From: Trichinella spiralis
Taxonomy: Eukaryota; Nematoda; Enoplea; Trichinellida; Trichinellidae
Assembly (NCBI GenBank): GCA_000181795.3
Contig: CM012953.1
Coordinates: 11,946,006-12,010,005, forward strand
DNA length: 64,000 nt
Direction of reading: 5' to 3'
Shown here: positions 1 through 11,610 of the stretch, piece by piece
Layout: every line of letters starts with the position of its first letter
Numbering within the stretch: the stretch's first letter is position 1
Notes under the pieces: generated by a model
Seen by the model: the letters and a program-made list of their open reading frames with translations, nothing else
What the model was told of the DNA's origin: nothing
Databases searched by the model: none
Translations under genes and position numbers: made by a program

Positions 1-273
1 GTTTTAAGACAAGCGCTTACAGTTTGGAAATTAAATAAAATAAAATAAAGCAATCAAAGTTTCCTTCTTTTTCAGCACAAATTAGATCTATCCATACGAA
101 TAACCTCGTTCGTTGAAAATCAAAAAAAATAATTAGGCGTACTGCTTGCAAACAACCAGTATTAATTATATTTAATAACACTTTTTCGCATGTTCATCAA
201 TTTCATATCAAACTGTTTAAAAGCATTGTTTAAAAACATAACACGATGCAGGAAAGTAAAGCAATATACATAG

Positions 274-1929
274 GGTTATATTATACAAAGGACCAACACA
301 AGCTAATGGTAAAGTGCTCCTTTCAACAGCACCTGGGAATTGGGATAATGGAGCAGCACCGCTTGCAAATCCAGCAGGACATTCATTTGCAGGATCATTG
401 ACAGGTGTTGTAGCAGACTCTCCAAATATAAAATTTCTAGCGTACAACAATGTTCCACCAGCAGTACCAAACGTACAAACGAAATCTAATACCAAGGGTA
501 GAAAATTTTAGAATTCGTAAAATATCCATAAGCTTTCATGCCATTTATGATGCAGGAGTCATTATTGTAAGCACAGCTCCAGGAGCGAATGAAGGAAAAT
601 GGATTGTACATACTGTTCCAGGATTTCCGGCAGCGAAAACAGGTTACAACTGGCCTGCAGCTGAAACTGCTAAAGGACATTTACTAATCTGCATGACTAT
701 CGCAGAAACACAAATCAACGCAATAGGTTGGTCAATAACCATAACTATATTGCAAATAATTTTGAAATCATTGCAGCTTCATATTAAAAATAATTCTGAC
801 TAAAATTATTATAAAAACTTAGAAAAATATTCTCAGGACATTGAAAAATAATCAGAAAACAGTTTTATCAAAGAACGTATAGTAAAGAACTTTAATTTGT
901 ATTAATTTCTTAAAAAAATAAATGTTAGCATTAAATGATGCTAACATTAATATTCAGTTCACATCTTTTCATTTAGCCTCATCATTAATTCGAGCTGAAC
1001 CATTTGTGTATTACAATGATATTCCTGAATCCGAAACAGCAGGAATGAGAGATTTTAAAAAATTAGCAGAAGGACAAACTGCTATCTCGCCACCATTTAC
1101 GATCAAGCAATCAATTAAAATTGTGTTTGGTGCAACTCCTATAGACGTTCATATTTACAGTAAATCTGCTAAATCTAGATATGGTATGTAAATCAAAACA
1201 TGTAATTTGTTTCTCATGTTTAATGTAATTTATTTATTATATTTTTTTGCAAATAGCGGTAAGTACATAACAAACATTGTCATAAAATTATATAATTAAA
1301 ATTTATTAACAAGAATTATTTATTAATATTTAGCAACAATATTCATTTATAGAAAATGCAAAATGATTTCCAATGATAAAGAAGTCTTACCTTTTCAATA
1401 TAATTCGAACTAATCTTGTTGGGCAATTTATGATCACTAAAAGAATATCACTGTATTTTAAATGCAATTCAAATCATTATTACATATTAGATCAACAATC
1501 AAATTTACCAGAAAAGCAGATCAGAATACAATTTAAATTTTAGAATTTTACAAGAAAGTCATTTTAAAAAAACTCAAGAAAACTATAAAGGTGTGGTCAA
1601 GAAGAGACAATAAATTGAAAGGAGACTGTAGAGTTATAGAAAGGAATGTTCGTTTAATTAAAAGTCCAGCTCAAATTGGTGATCATGCTACTAATATTGA
1701 AGCAGATCAATCAAATTGGATTGTTTCAGAACCTGGAAATATATTTTGTTTCACAGATAAGCCATATGCTGTAACTATTTTAAAGGTAAAATAATTTTCA
1801 TATTATCATTCAGTTGTAATTTAGAAAAGTCAAGCAGCTGAACCTGCTATGGCAGTTTGCATTGACCAAAATGCAATTTTTGCTCGATTTGATGCCATTG
1901 CTGCCCAAGTTGAAAATTGCCCACAATGA
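274..1929 (+). CDS. DNase II-like secreted protein, copy A (alpha type), 5' end outside window
   Basis: Five of six exons are present: 274-497, 556-726, 977-1183, 1544-1785 and 1825-1929. The signal-peptide exon lies left of the window, because the first 270 bases match intron 1 of copy D. Frame is open for 315 residues, with all splice phases consistent. Homology to lysosomal DNase II is seen in YNNVPPAVPNV, WIVHTVPGFPAAKTGYNWP and the cysteine spacing. The first catalytic HxK motif reads N-T-K and the second reads Q-S-N (in ADQSNW), so nuclease activity is unlikely. Exon 4 carries one codon more than its twin D. Closest relative is copy D, about 13.93 kb downstream. Function is unknown; a secreted non-enzymatic role is inferred. 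Confidence 0.85.
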
Positions 1930-2804
1930 AAAGCAGTAAGAAATTATAAAGTAATATCGTGGAATATTTCAAACTGAAATACCAACTGCCTTACGTTTAC
2001 TGCAGTCTTTTTCTGTGATTTTATGAATCATAGTTTTTCTACTGACAGATTTCTATTCTCATTATAGTTTTGTTGCACAAACTGTGTTTACACGTAAAGT
2101 TTTATAGAGTTTTGTAAAAAGCAATAGCTCAATTTTTTAAGACAACATTAAAGTTGCAATAAATTACAGAAATGTGCACTGTATATTAAAATAATTGAGT
2201 TGCTTATTTAATTTCACATTTACAAAATGAATGCATCGGTTGATATTGAAAACAGCAAAATCAGAACTAAAATTACTAATTCTGTAAAATTTAAAAACAT
2301 GAAAACATTTCAAAAGTTAAAAGTATTTTTTGAAATGTAAGTTTAAAGAACATTATTACAATACTAACTGGTTGAAGAAAAACATGTCATCAACAAACAT
2401 TTTAGTGCCATTCATTCAAATTTATTCAAATTCATGAAAGTGGAATCAAATATTTTCAATCAAGAAACTTCTGCCAAACAAGTAATTGGCAATCATGTAT
2501 AAAAAATAGCTTGAAGGAAGCAGTATTTAGAGCTCAATATAACGGTTATTAATATCACTGCCAAAGAATGTTGATGAGAGATAAAATGCTGTTGAGATAT
2601 AAGTAAGCATAACAAAAGCAATTTCAAAAACGAAAGCAGCACTATGTACCACAACAATAAAACATAATTTGATATTAAATCAAGCGACTCTACAAAAGCA
2701 ATATTGAAATTAAGTGCAATGAAACTGACAATTGCAGTACTTGTTTATTTGAATTTCTGTCAAGTACAGTTTCATTGCATATACATAGCCACTTTCTTAA
2801 AGGC
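1930..2804. other. A-B spacer
   Basis: AT-rich DNA with the 3' flank of copy A (AATAAA near 2158) and the upstream region of copy B. It aligns by eye with the D-E spacer (15859-16727). No gene seen. Confidence 0.7.
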
Positions 2805-2820
2805 CATAAATATTTTTCAA
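2805..2820 (+). promoter_or_regulatory. TATA-like element upstream of DNase II-like copy B
   Basis: CATAAATATTTTTCAA lies 110 bases before the ATG of copy B. The same block, with small changes, precedes the start codon of every complete copy at about 95-155 bases, inside a longer conserved stretch of some 200 bases. Role as core promoter is inferred from position and conservation. Confidence 0.5.
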
Positions 2821-2914
2821 TTATTTCATTCACACAAACAGATATATGTATTTATATACATACATAAGGGAGAAGAAGATTATCATTAATTCAAACACAA
2901 ATACACGTTTCAAA

Positions 2915-5040
2915 ATGCTGATTCTTGTTTTTATGCTTCTTCTGCAACCGGATATTACAATTTCACAGAACTCCAAATGCAAAAACAGAGGTGGTGCAGG
3001 AGATGCCGATTGGTAAGTTTCATTATCACTGGCGTCAATCCAAACAGAAAACATGATAAATAAAATTATCCATTAAGATTCATAAAAATTAAAATTAAAA
3101 ATAATAACAATTTGCGAAATTTTCTTATTCCTTTATTTCATGTTGAGAATAGAACTGACAAAGTGAATTAAAACTGCAGAAAAGTTTGGTTGAAACTGCA
3201 CAGCTCAACCATTCTTCCAATAAATACTGAAAAAAATTCACTCAGTTTGTTATGTCAGTTTATTTTTTTGTAATCTATACAAAAACAGAACCTCAAAAAA
3301 TAATATAAGGAGGTAAAACGCATATAGGGTAATATTATACAAAGGTCCTGCACAGAACACTGGCAAATTACTCGCATCAGATGTGCCGGGCAATTGGGCA
3401 GATGGAGCACGTGACGTAACACAAGCAGCAGGACATTCTTTTGGAGTTATACTGACAGATGTAGTAGGAAACAACGTTAATGTAAAATTCCTTGCGTACA
3501 ACAACGTCCCTCCAGGAATACCAAATGTGAAAACAAAATCAAACGGCAAAGGTAGAAAATGCTCAAATTTAAACATTTTAAAATGGCCAACGGTTTTCTT
3601 AAAAGTAGGAGTTATTATGATCAGCACCGCAGTTGGTGTAAATGACGGAGCGTGGATTGTGCATACAGTTCCAGGATTTCCAGCAGCAAAAACAGGCTAC
3701 AGCTGGCCTGCAGCTGAAATTGCAAGAGGACATTTACTAATTTGCATGACTATTGCAGAAACCCAGATCAACGCAATAGGTTAGTCTGCAGCAAAATCTC
3801 AAGTAATATTTCAAATAATTCAAGCAGCAACGCTTTTTTTAAACTGAAAATAATTCTGATTTAATCATTAGAAAAACCTTGAAAGATAATATTAGAATAT
3901 TTAAATAAAAGTATTCTGAAAATAGCTATATTAAAACATTAACAGAAAAGAACTTCCAATTGCATTCACTTAATTAAAAAAATGCACATTAGCATTAAAT
4001 GCAGTAAAAGGTATTGCATTGATTACATTTTTGTCATTTAGCTGCGTCATTATTTCATGCTGAACCATTTGTATATTACAATGATATCCCAGAAACAGAA
4101 ACAGCAGGAATGCCAGATTTCAAAAAGTTAGCAGAAGGACAAATTCCTACTATGCCACCATTCACTATCAGCCGATCAATAAAACTGACGGGTGCAGGTG
4201 CCGTATCTGTTCAAATCTTCAGTAAATCAGCTAAATCTCGATATGGTAAGTAGGTGAAAACTGCTTTAATAGTTAAAAGTCAATTGTTCATATTTTTGTG
4301 ACTTTTTTTTATCATTTTTGATAAACAGCTTTTTACAACAACAGTATGTACAACATAAATCACTGAACGGCACAGATTTATAAATGCAATTCATTAAATG
4401 CTTAGAATGACGTCAAATGATCAGCTGCATCTTCACATATCAACCGAAAAAGTAGAAACTTCAGGGTTTTCTTTTTAAAATGTAAAAACATATGTATTCC
4501 ATTTTTGAGGTGATTTATCAAAAGTTCTACAATTTCTAACTTGCAATGATTGATGAATGATTGCCAAATGCAAATTTTATAATATTAACATATTTAAGCA
4601 TTAACTAATTTTTCTGAGAAAGCAACCACAATAAATTTACAAATGTTCTTTTAGAAATGTACAGGAAAGTTATATTAAGAGGACTGAAGAAGACCATAAA
4701 GGTTTGGTCTAGAAGAGACAATAAATTGAAAGGAGACTGCAGAGTCTTAGAAAGGAATATTCGTTTAATTAAAAGTCCCGTTGAAATTGCTGGCCACCCT
4801 ACTAATATTGAGGCTGACGAATCGAATTGGATTGTTTCAGAACCTGGAAATATATTTTGCTTCATGGATAAGCCATATGCTGTAACTATACTAAAAGTAA
4901 AGTAATTTTCATGTTTTCATTCCATTGGAATTTAGAAAAGTCAAGCGACAGAACCTGCGCTGGCAGCTTGTTTTGACCAAGCTGCAATTTTTGCTAGATT
5001 TAATACTATTGCTGCTCAAGTTGAAAACTGCCCACAGTGA
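2915..5040 (+). CDS. DNase II-like secreted protein, copy B (beta type), catalytic motifs lost
   Basis: Six exons: 2915-3012, 3328-3551, 3609-3779, 4042-4245, 4655-4896, 4936-5040; 347 aa, close to the 360 aa of human DNASE2. Residues 1-18 form a signal peptide. D32-W33 opens the mature fold (DNase II has VDWF here), followed by ILYKG, FLAYNNVPP and WIVHTVPGFP (123-132). Exactly six cysteines (22, 153, 261, 301, 325, 345) match the three DNase II disulfides. The catalytic His of the first HxK motif is Asn105 (N-G-K), and the second motif is E288-S-N290 instead of H-S-K. Family membership is clear; loss of nuclease activity is inferred. This is the reference copy for the array. The last intron is only 39 bases. 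Confidence 0.9.
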
Positions 5041-7081
5041 ATAGCTGTGTGGAATTGAAAAGTAAAATTTTGCATTATTTGGAAGTAAAATTGGATAAAC
5101 TAAACGGCTGTTTTATTGTAAACTGATTTGAAATCTTTTCATGAATAGCAGTTGTAATTTATCTTCTTAGAAATGAGTTTACTTTAAAATAGAGCACGGT
5201 AAAGGAACATTTTGTTATACGTTTTCTCATTTTGAAATCATTTCATGTTGAAATTGAAGTGTTGTAAACAAATGTTATGCTGCGTTTTCTCATTTTCATA
5301 ATTTGAGTTGAATTATAGATCCACGAATATGAGCTGGTATAAAATTCATAATAATGCATGTCAGATATTTGCAGACTATATTTAGACGTTAGATTATCCT
5401 CAGCTGCTGAGAAATGCCGGTACACTGCTGTATTGCGCCATTAATGATTCCCCTTTGATAATCTATTATGTGAAATATTCGTATCGTGCAGCCCAGCTGT
5501 TGAAGTTGTGCATGAGCGAGATGCTAATTTTATGTTTGGGGTGTGCGTCAAGAATTTTTTGGAAGTAACAGCAATGACAATTGTAGTAGGTGATAACGCA
5601 TAGACATTCTTTGAAAATCTTTGCTTTTTGCTACATTCCATTTTATATTTTACGAAGAATGTCTTAGAATTAATTTTATGCAGATGAGATATACCTAACA
5701 CTTCACAATTCTTATATAATGCAGTGATATTTATTGTATAAAAATAATTTTTACTCTTGTCTATTATGTTGTAAATGTAAGCAATGACGTTCCATTTTTA
5801 TACTTCATGGCTTGTTGAGCTTTCTTACGCCAAATTTTGGGCATTGCAACAGTAAAAATATTTGGTTATATAATTTTTCTAAATGTCTGATAATTAAGTT
5901 TTATTTTGAGAATGAAGATTTATAAATGAGTATAGCAGTAATTTCTATTTACAGAGGTCATTGAAAATGGTTATTAAAAATGTGCCATTTTGTAAGAAAT
6001 GCCACTCATTTTATACGAACAAAATATTTCCTGTACTTTTTGTGGAAAGTCAGGTAAATCATTCTATATTGTAACTAATGAAATAATGGTCATGTTGATT
6101 TATAATAGGCGTGTCACAGTATTTTTATGTCACACATTATTTTTAGAAGTAGATGATACAATTCATTTTGTAAATGCTGATAAGTACAACAGGTGTCAAT
6201 GAAAGGATTTAAAATTTTTTCTATAGAAATCAACTTTATTTGAAAACTTATAATTTGTTCAATTCTTCTTTAAAGATACCAAAGAAGCTTGCATAACTGC
6301 AATGGAATAAAATTTTGATTAATTTACTATAAGGCGATGCATACTTTTCCAATAACTTATAATTATTATGAGTTTTGAAAATTTAATTGTCTATATATTT
6401 TACGGTAATTATCATGATGCGTTTTATATATGTTCAATAGCATTGCTGTTTTCTGCGTCATGCTGCGTGCATTAGATCTCTAATAGAATGTATTGTTACT
6501 TATATGATCGCCTTAGTACAATACCCATTTATGTTAAACATTTTTTTTCGTGATCTACATACCTATATGTTCATCTCATTTGTGAACAATGTTACAAGAC
6601 AAAGAAAGCTTTGCTTCCTGGGAACACGAATTTCCTGAAGTTTTAAATCAAACTCTACCTGATCAAGTCATGCATAGTATGTGTTTCTAAATAAATTGTA
6701 ATTGCGCATACTTTATAAGAATGTTATTGATACCGGAAAAAACAGGAATGTGAACTATTTCGAAACGCAAACGTGTGGGAATATCTGAAGTAAAAGACCC
6801 TACACATCATCAAATTGAAAATTAAATCAAGCCATCCTTATAAAAAATGAAACTGGTAATTATTATATTTGTTCATCTGAAGATTAACACAATGAAGCTT
6901 AATTGCATTTTGAGAATGACTCTATACGGCTTCATAAATATTTTCCAATCAACGAATTTACACAAATATACGCGCACGCACAGATATATAAATAAAAATA
7001 AATAAATAAATATTTATTTAATTTATATTTATATATGTCCCATTGTGTGTCATTAGTTGAAACACATTTAGATGTTAACAA
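5041..7081. repeat. B-C spacer, one copy of a duplicated block
   Basis: Nearly identical to 22889-24931, at an offset of 17,848 bases that stays constant from exon 6 of copy B to at least 6.2 kb, so almost no indels. No gene; a 67-codon open frame present in both copies (5999-6202) shows mainly amino-acid-changing differences. Confidence 0.85.
6933..6948 (+). promoter_or_regulatory. TATA-like element upstream of copy C
   Basis: CATAAATATTTTCCAA, 149 bases before the ATG of copy C; shared with copies B, D, E, F, G and H. An AT-rich (TAAA) simple repeat lies between it and the start codon. Confidence 0.5.
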
Positions 7082-9090
7082 ATGATGAGAACAGTTATTA
7101 TATTTTTAGCTTTGCCAAATATTATATCTTCACAGAATGCAAAATGCAAAAATAATAATGCACGACAAGATGCAGATTGGTAAGCTTCATGATAATTCCA
7201 CATCATTCTTGCAAAATATATAATCTGGTTAATTTTTGAAGTTTCCTCATTGTAATTTCTATGTTCATAATGAAACCAGAGGCGGTTATCAACAACAGCA
7301 ATATTTTAAGTAACAAATTTTCAAAATTTCCTTACCTACATCGTTCTTGCAGAAACCACTAAAATGTTCATACTTCGGTTAGCTCCATTAAGTAAAACAA
7401 AATAGGAAAAATGAATATGAAAACATGATATAAAAAGCTACAACACGTATAGGGCAATATTATACAAAGGACCTGCACAGAACAATGGTAAACTGCTCGC
7501 TTCAGATTCACCTAATGATTGGGCGAATGGTGCAGCACCCGTTACTCAAAATAATGGGAATTCATTTGCAGTTACACTGAAAAATGTAGTAGGACCCCAT
7601 GATAATGTGAAGTTTCTTGCGTACAACAACGTTCCACCAGCAGTGCCTAATGTGAAAACAAACTCCAACAGCAAAGGTAGGATGAATAAAAATTCAAAAT
7701 TTTCACAATTACTTAAATTGTTTATGAGACAGGTGTCATTATCATCAGCACATCTCCTGGACAAAATGATGGCGCGTGGATTGTACATACTGTTCCAGGA
7801 TTTCCAGCAGCAAGAACAGGCTACAGTTGGCCTGCATCTGAAATTGCGAAAGGACACTTATTAATTTGTATGACAATCGCAGAGACCCAAATCAACGCAG
7901 TAGGTTAGACCGTGGCTTATATTAATGCCATATCAAAAATCACTGCATTTTTTGTATTACAAATTTATTCTTATTAGTATCTTTGAAACAAGATATTCTG
8001 CATATCTTTTTAACGAATAATCTGAAAAAGCTTTTAATATTTAAAATATCTGCTTCTCATTAAAATGAAATATTAGCATTATAAAGTACTAAACATTTTA
8101 TTCCTTCTATTTAGCTGCTTCATTAATTCAAATTGAGCCTTTCGTATACTATAATGATATTCCTGAAACAGAAACAGCAGGAATGCCAGATTTTAAAAAA
8201 TTAGCAGAAGGACAAATTCCTACTACGCCACCATTTACGACCAGACGATCGATTAAAACTGCGGCGCCTGCTCCTGTTGACATTCACATTTATAGCAAAT
8301 CAGCTAAATCCAAATATGGTGGGTTGATAAAACATATTAACTAAAATGATTATTTTAGCGGCTTTTGTAATTTGTTTCTCATATTTTTGTAAAAGTAGTA
8401 ATAAGTAAAACCTAAGCGAAGAAACATCATATGTTTGGAAATGCATATAATCACACTAACAGCGATGAAAATGTAATTACGTGTCGCTTTTAAGTATCTT
8501 TACCAAAATAATTTTCAATAATTACTGATTAAAACGCAGATAATATGTTATTCTTTCTTTTATTGCAGTAATTTTCACTGAAGTTGAAGAGAATTTAATT
8601 TGTGATCACTGAAGAAAGATTATCGCCTAGTAAATACAAATTATATTTTTTGTAGAATGAGAAGTACATATGTTTAATGAGAAATACTTTTAAAATTTGC
8701 AATTTCATTTTTAGAACTTTACAAAAAAGTCATTGTAAAAGCTCTCAAAAAGACTATGAAGGTGTGGTCTAGAAGAGACAATAAATTGAAAGGAGATTGC
8801 AGAGTTTCACAAAGGAATATTCGTTTAATTAAAAGCCCAGCTCAAATTGGTGATCAAGCCACTAATATTGAGGCTGACGAATCAAATTGGATTGTTTCAG
8901 AACCTGGAAATATATTTTGCTTCATGGATAAGCCATATTCAGTAAGTATATTAGACTTTTATAAAGCTACTGATGTTAAATTTAGAAAAATCAAATAAAA
9001 GAACCTGCGATGGCAGTTTGTATTGACAAGGATGCAATTTTTGCTCGATTTAATGCTATTGCTGCTCAAGTTGAAAACTGTCCATCATGA
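7082..9090 (+). CDS. DNase II-like secreted protein, copy C (gamma type)
   Basis: Exons 7082-7179, 7453-7676, 7733-7903, 8115-8318, 8715-8941, 8986-9090; 342 aa with a signal peptide (two adjacent Met codons at the start, 7082 or 7085). Mature start is DWAILYKG. The first HxK is N-S-K, the second E-S-N, as in all gamma copies. The exon 4 donor is GTGGGT, a gamma-type trait. Exon 5 ends early at PYS with donor GTAAGT, so five residues present in B (VTILK region) are missing and the last intron is 44 bases. Copy H shares this short exon; copy G does not. The gene body and about 1 kb of 3' flank align with copy H. Confidence 0.88.
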
Positions 9091-10599
9091 AAAGCAGTAT
9101 GAAGTAGGAAATCAAAATTTTATAACATTTTAAACAAGATGTGTACTGAAATTGCTGATTATTTGACAGTAATTTTATGAATTTCATTTTCACTTATTTT
9201 TTTGAATACATTTAGCATTTATTAATAAATGAAAATGACACCTTGAATTCTCACTGTTCTTTACAGTTTTTTTTACTCTTTCAGTTGTTGTTTTGATTAA
9301 CGTCTTACATTAGATTTTAAGTCTTCTCAGCAAGTATTACTAATGCAGAACCTGAATTTGGGATGTAGCATACTTTCTTGAAACATACAAACTGTTGTTG
9401 AACTCTGCTATAGAAACATGGCTGCTAGATTTTACGGTTTTTGATTCAGTTATCCTGTTTTATTTATTTCTTAATTTCTGAGGTGGAATTGCTGATCAAA
9501 CTTGAATAACTAATAAAATAAGATAATCGATCGCAAATTACTGATCAAACGTAGTACAAGCCATACGCAAACAACCAATCACACAAAGAGTGGCAAGTTC
9601 CAAAATAGAAAATTGGGAGCGCGCAAAATCAGCGTACTCCTTCAGTAGCATCAGAAATTTAGAAAATTAGATTTGATCACACGAAGCAGATGGTACAGAA
9701 ATGTATAAAAACAATGTTGGAATGGAACATTGTTTCAACTTTCAACGAAAATTAATAGCTATTACGTGACCATTAGTCTACAGTCAATAGCGCACTAGGA
9801 ACGTCTGAGAAGAATCCATTCCCAAGTAATGCTCGGGACCGAGTAGTACCAAACCGAAATTTTAACGGATGGAAAATTAAAATTAAATTAGCAATGTTTT
9901 CACGGGATTTTTATATAATAATAATGTTAAAACATTTTTAATACTGATTCTACATTGAAATAATCTTTATTTTATTATTTCAGTATTTTTCTTAATAACC
10001 TGAAAATCATATGGTACGGAATGACTGTAATTTACCTAATGACGGTGTTTTTTCGTTTAAAACTACTTGAAGCTTTGCTATGCAGATGAGATGATTAGGC
10101 GAATTCTATTATGCAGGATCAGAAAAGTTTGCCCCATTTGGCATCCCCTATCGTCCTCGTGAAGTAGAAAGATGGGTCATGTCGGTTTTGTGTCGAGTTT
10201 AGCGAGACGCTTTAACCCCTCAATCTTTACTTCCGCTTCCTTCTGGACTCCACCAAGTAGTCTTCTCACTCTGTTGCTCTATGCTTCTTTTCACTGCTTG
10301 TTGAAAGTAATTTTTTCTCTCATGTGCATATTCTCTGGTTTTACAAATTTATCAAGATCATTTTCATTTAGCGTGAATTTTTTTATGATTGAAACACTTT
10401 CATTTTCATATTATCAGTAAAACAACTAGTATAAATAGTAAAAATGAGATAAGAGTTTTCAGTATAATTTGTTGCACAAAAAACTTTTCCTTCAGTAATG
10501 ACGACATCCGCTGAGGTTTGAAATTGGCTGGAATTGTCTGCTTTTGTCTTATATGAAAAAAGTTAGGGCAGTATAAAATGAAATTTACAACTCCTATGT
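9091..10599. other. 3' flank of copy C
   Basis: To about 10.1 kb it aligns with the 3' flank of copy H (38563-39560), marking the shared duplication unit. The last few hundred bases up to the FLYWCH fragment hold nothing I recognise. Confidence 0.7.
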
Positions 10600-10999
10600 T
10601 TTCAATTTCTGTGCATGATTTTATTCTGATTCTTTTCATCTGCCATCTCTTGGCTGATGATTTGCATTTGGTTTTAAAGAATCGAAATAATTATAATTTA
10701 GTATATGAATGTAGAGTTTATCAACGGAAACAAATTTTGAAAGTCAACAGTGAGTTTGCCAACGGGTAAATATTATTCATTAATTGTGCACTTTTCATGA
10801 ATTATCATTATTTTTTGTGTGTAGGTAAAAAGAGGATGCAAGGGTTCAGTACACACGAACTAAGATGTAAATACTGTGTTGAGATGTGCTCCTCATGCGG
10901 ATAACTGCACCCCAGACAGTTCCATTCTATCTAAAATTGAAATAAAAAATAATCTTAAACGTTGCGCAGCTGAAGAGACTGTAAGAGTCTGGGCTAGCT
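10600..10999 (+). pseudogene. FLYWCH zinc-finger fragment (MULE-associated), decayed
   Basis: The stretch codes in + frames for YNLVYECRVYQRKQ, then, past a possible intron (donor after 10766, acceptor TGTGTAG near 10825), VKRGCKGSVHTN, an in-frame TAA, and a tail with ILSKIEIKNNLKRCAAEET. The order Tyr/Trp-rich strand, Cys, GCK-S-HT, His resembles the FLYWCH DNA-binding domain at the N-terminus of MULE transposases. The in-frame stop and lack of any downstream transposase make it a remnant. It is a different family member from the one 0.7 kb downstream. Confidence 0.55.
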
Positions 11000-11610
11000 G
11001 ATGACGCTTGCTGTTGATCTGTTTCAGTTTAAGTTTTTGTATTGAATATTAAATAACGCAATTGTAGTACTGATGACTTAACTTTCTTATTTTCAAAGGT
11101 TTATTAAATTTAATTTAATCCATATTCATGAAGTTCTACCATTCATATAATATCTATTTTCTTTCAAAATATTTGTTTTACATTTCACACGTTTCAGTCA
11201 TCAGCATTTTTAATACTAATTTTTTTGTTATTCTTTATTTTGTTTTTGTTCCATAATGACGTTTTATAAAATAAGATAGAAATAGTTCAACAAAAGCATA
11301 TAAATAAATTTTTCTTTTCTTACAATTAAAGGTTTTCAATTTCTAGGTTTTTGTTTTTTTTAATAAAAGTTAATTATGTATTTTTTGAACAGTATTTAGG
11401 GTTTGGGGTAGAAGAAAATTTTCTTTTTCTGTCCTGTTCATTATTTTTACAATTGCAGATACTCTTGTTAATTAGCCGGTTGGAGCTGATTAGTTCAAAC
11501 AAGAAAAACAAATTCATCAAAATTTATGGGACCGCATTGACATTTGAGATTTGAAGCATCGTCTCATTTTACGATTTGAATCATTTTCTTTTCTGTTCCT
11601 TATTCTCGCA

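Noticed and set aside
2704-2889. Open frames starting MKL upstream of copies B, F (20526) and H (36287)
   Set aside because: They look alike because the upstream block is conserved as DNA. Frames diverge and end differently after about 35 codons, so they are better explained as promoter or leader conservation, although a short upstream frame cannot be excluded.
3250-3627. Long antisense frames opposite exon 2 of several DNase II-like genes (also 7546-7857, 17211-17495, 25397-25708, 37055-37366)
   Set aside because: They are shadows of the conserved sense exons and repeat in each copy for that reason; the sense strand has splice signals, homology and cysteine spacing.
5999-6202. 67-codon open frame found twice (also at 23847-24050)
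   Set aside because: It is repeated only because the whole spacer is duplicated. Nearly all differences between the two copies change the amino acid, which is not the pattern of a constrained protein, and no domain is seen.
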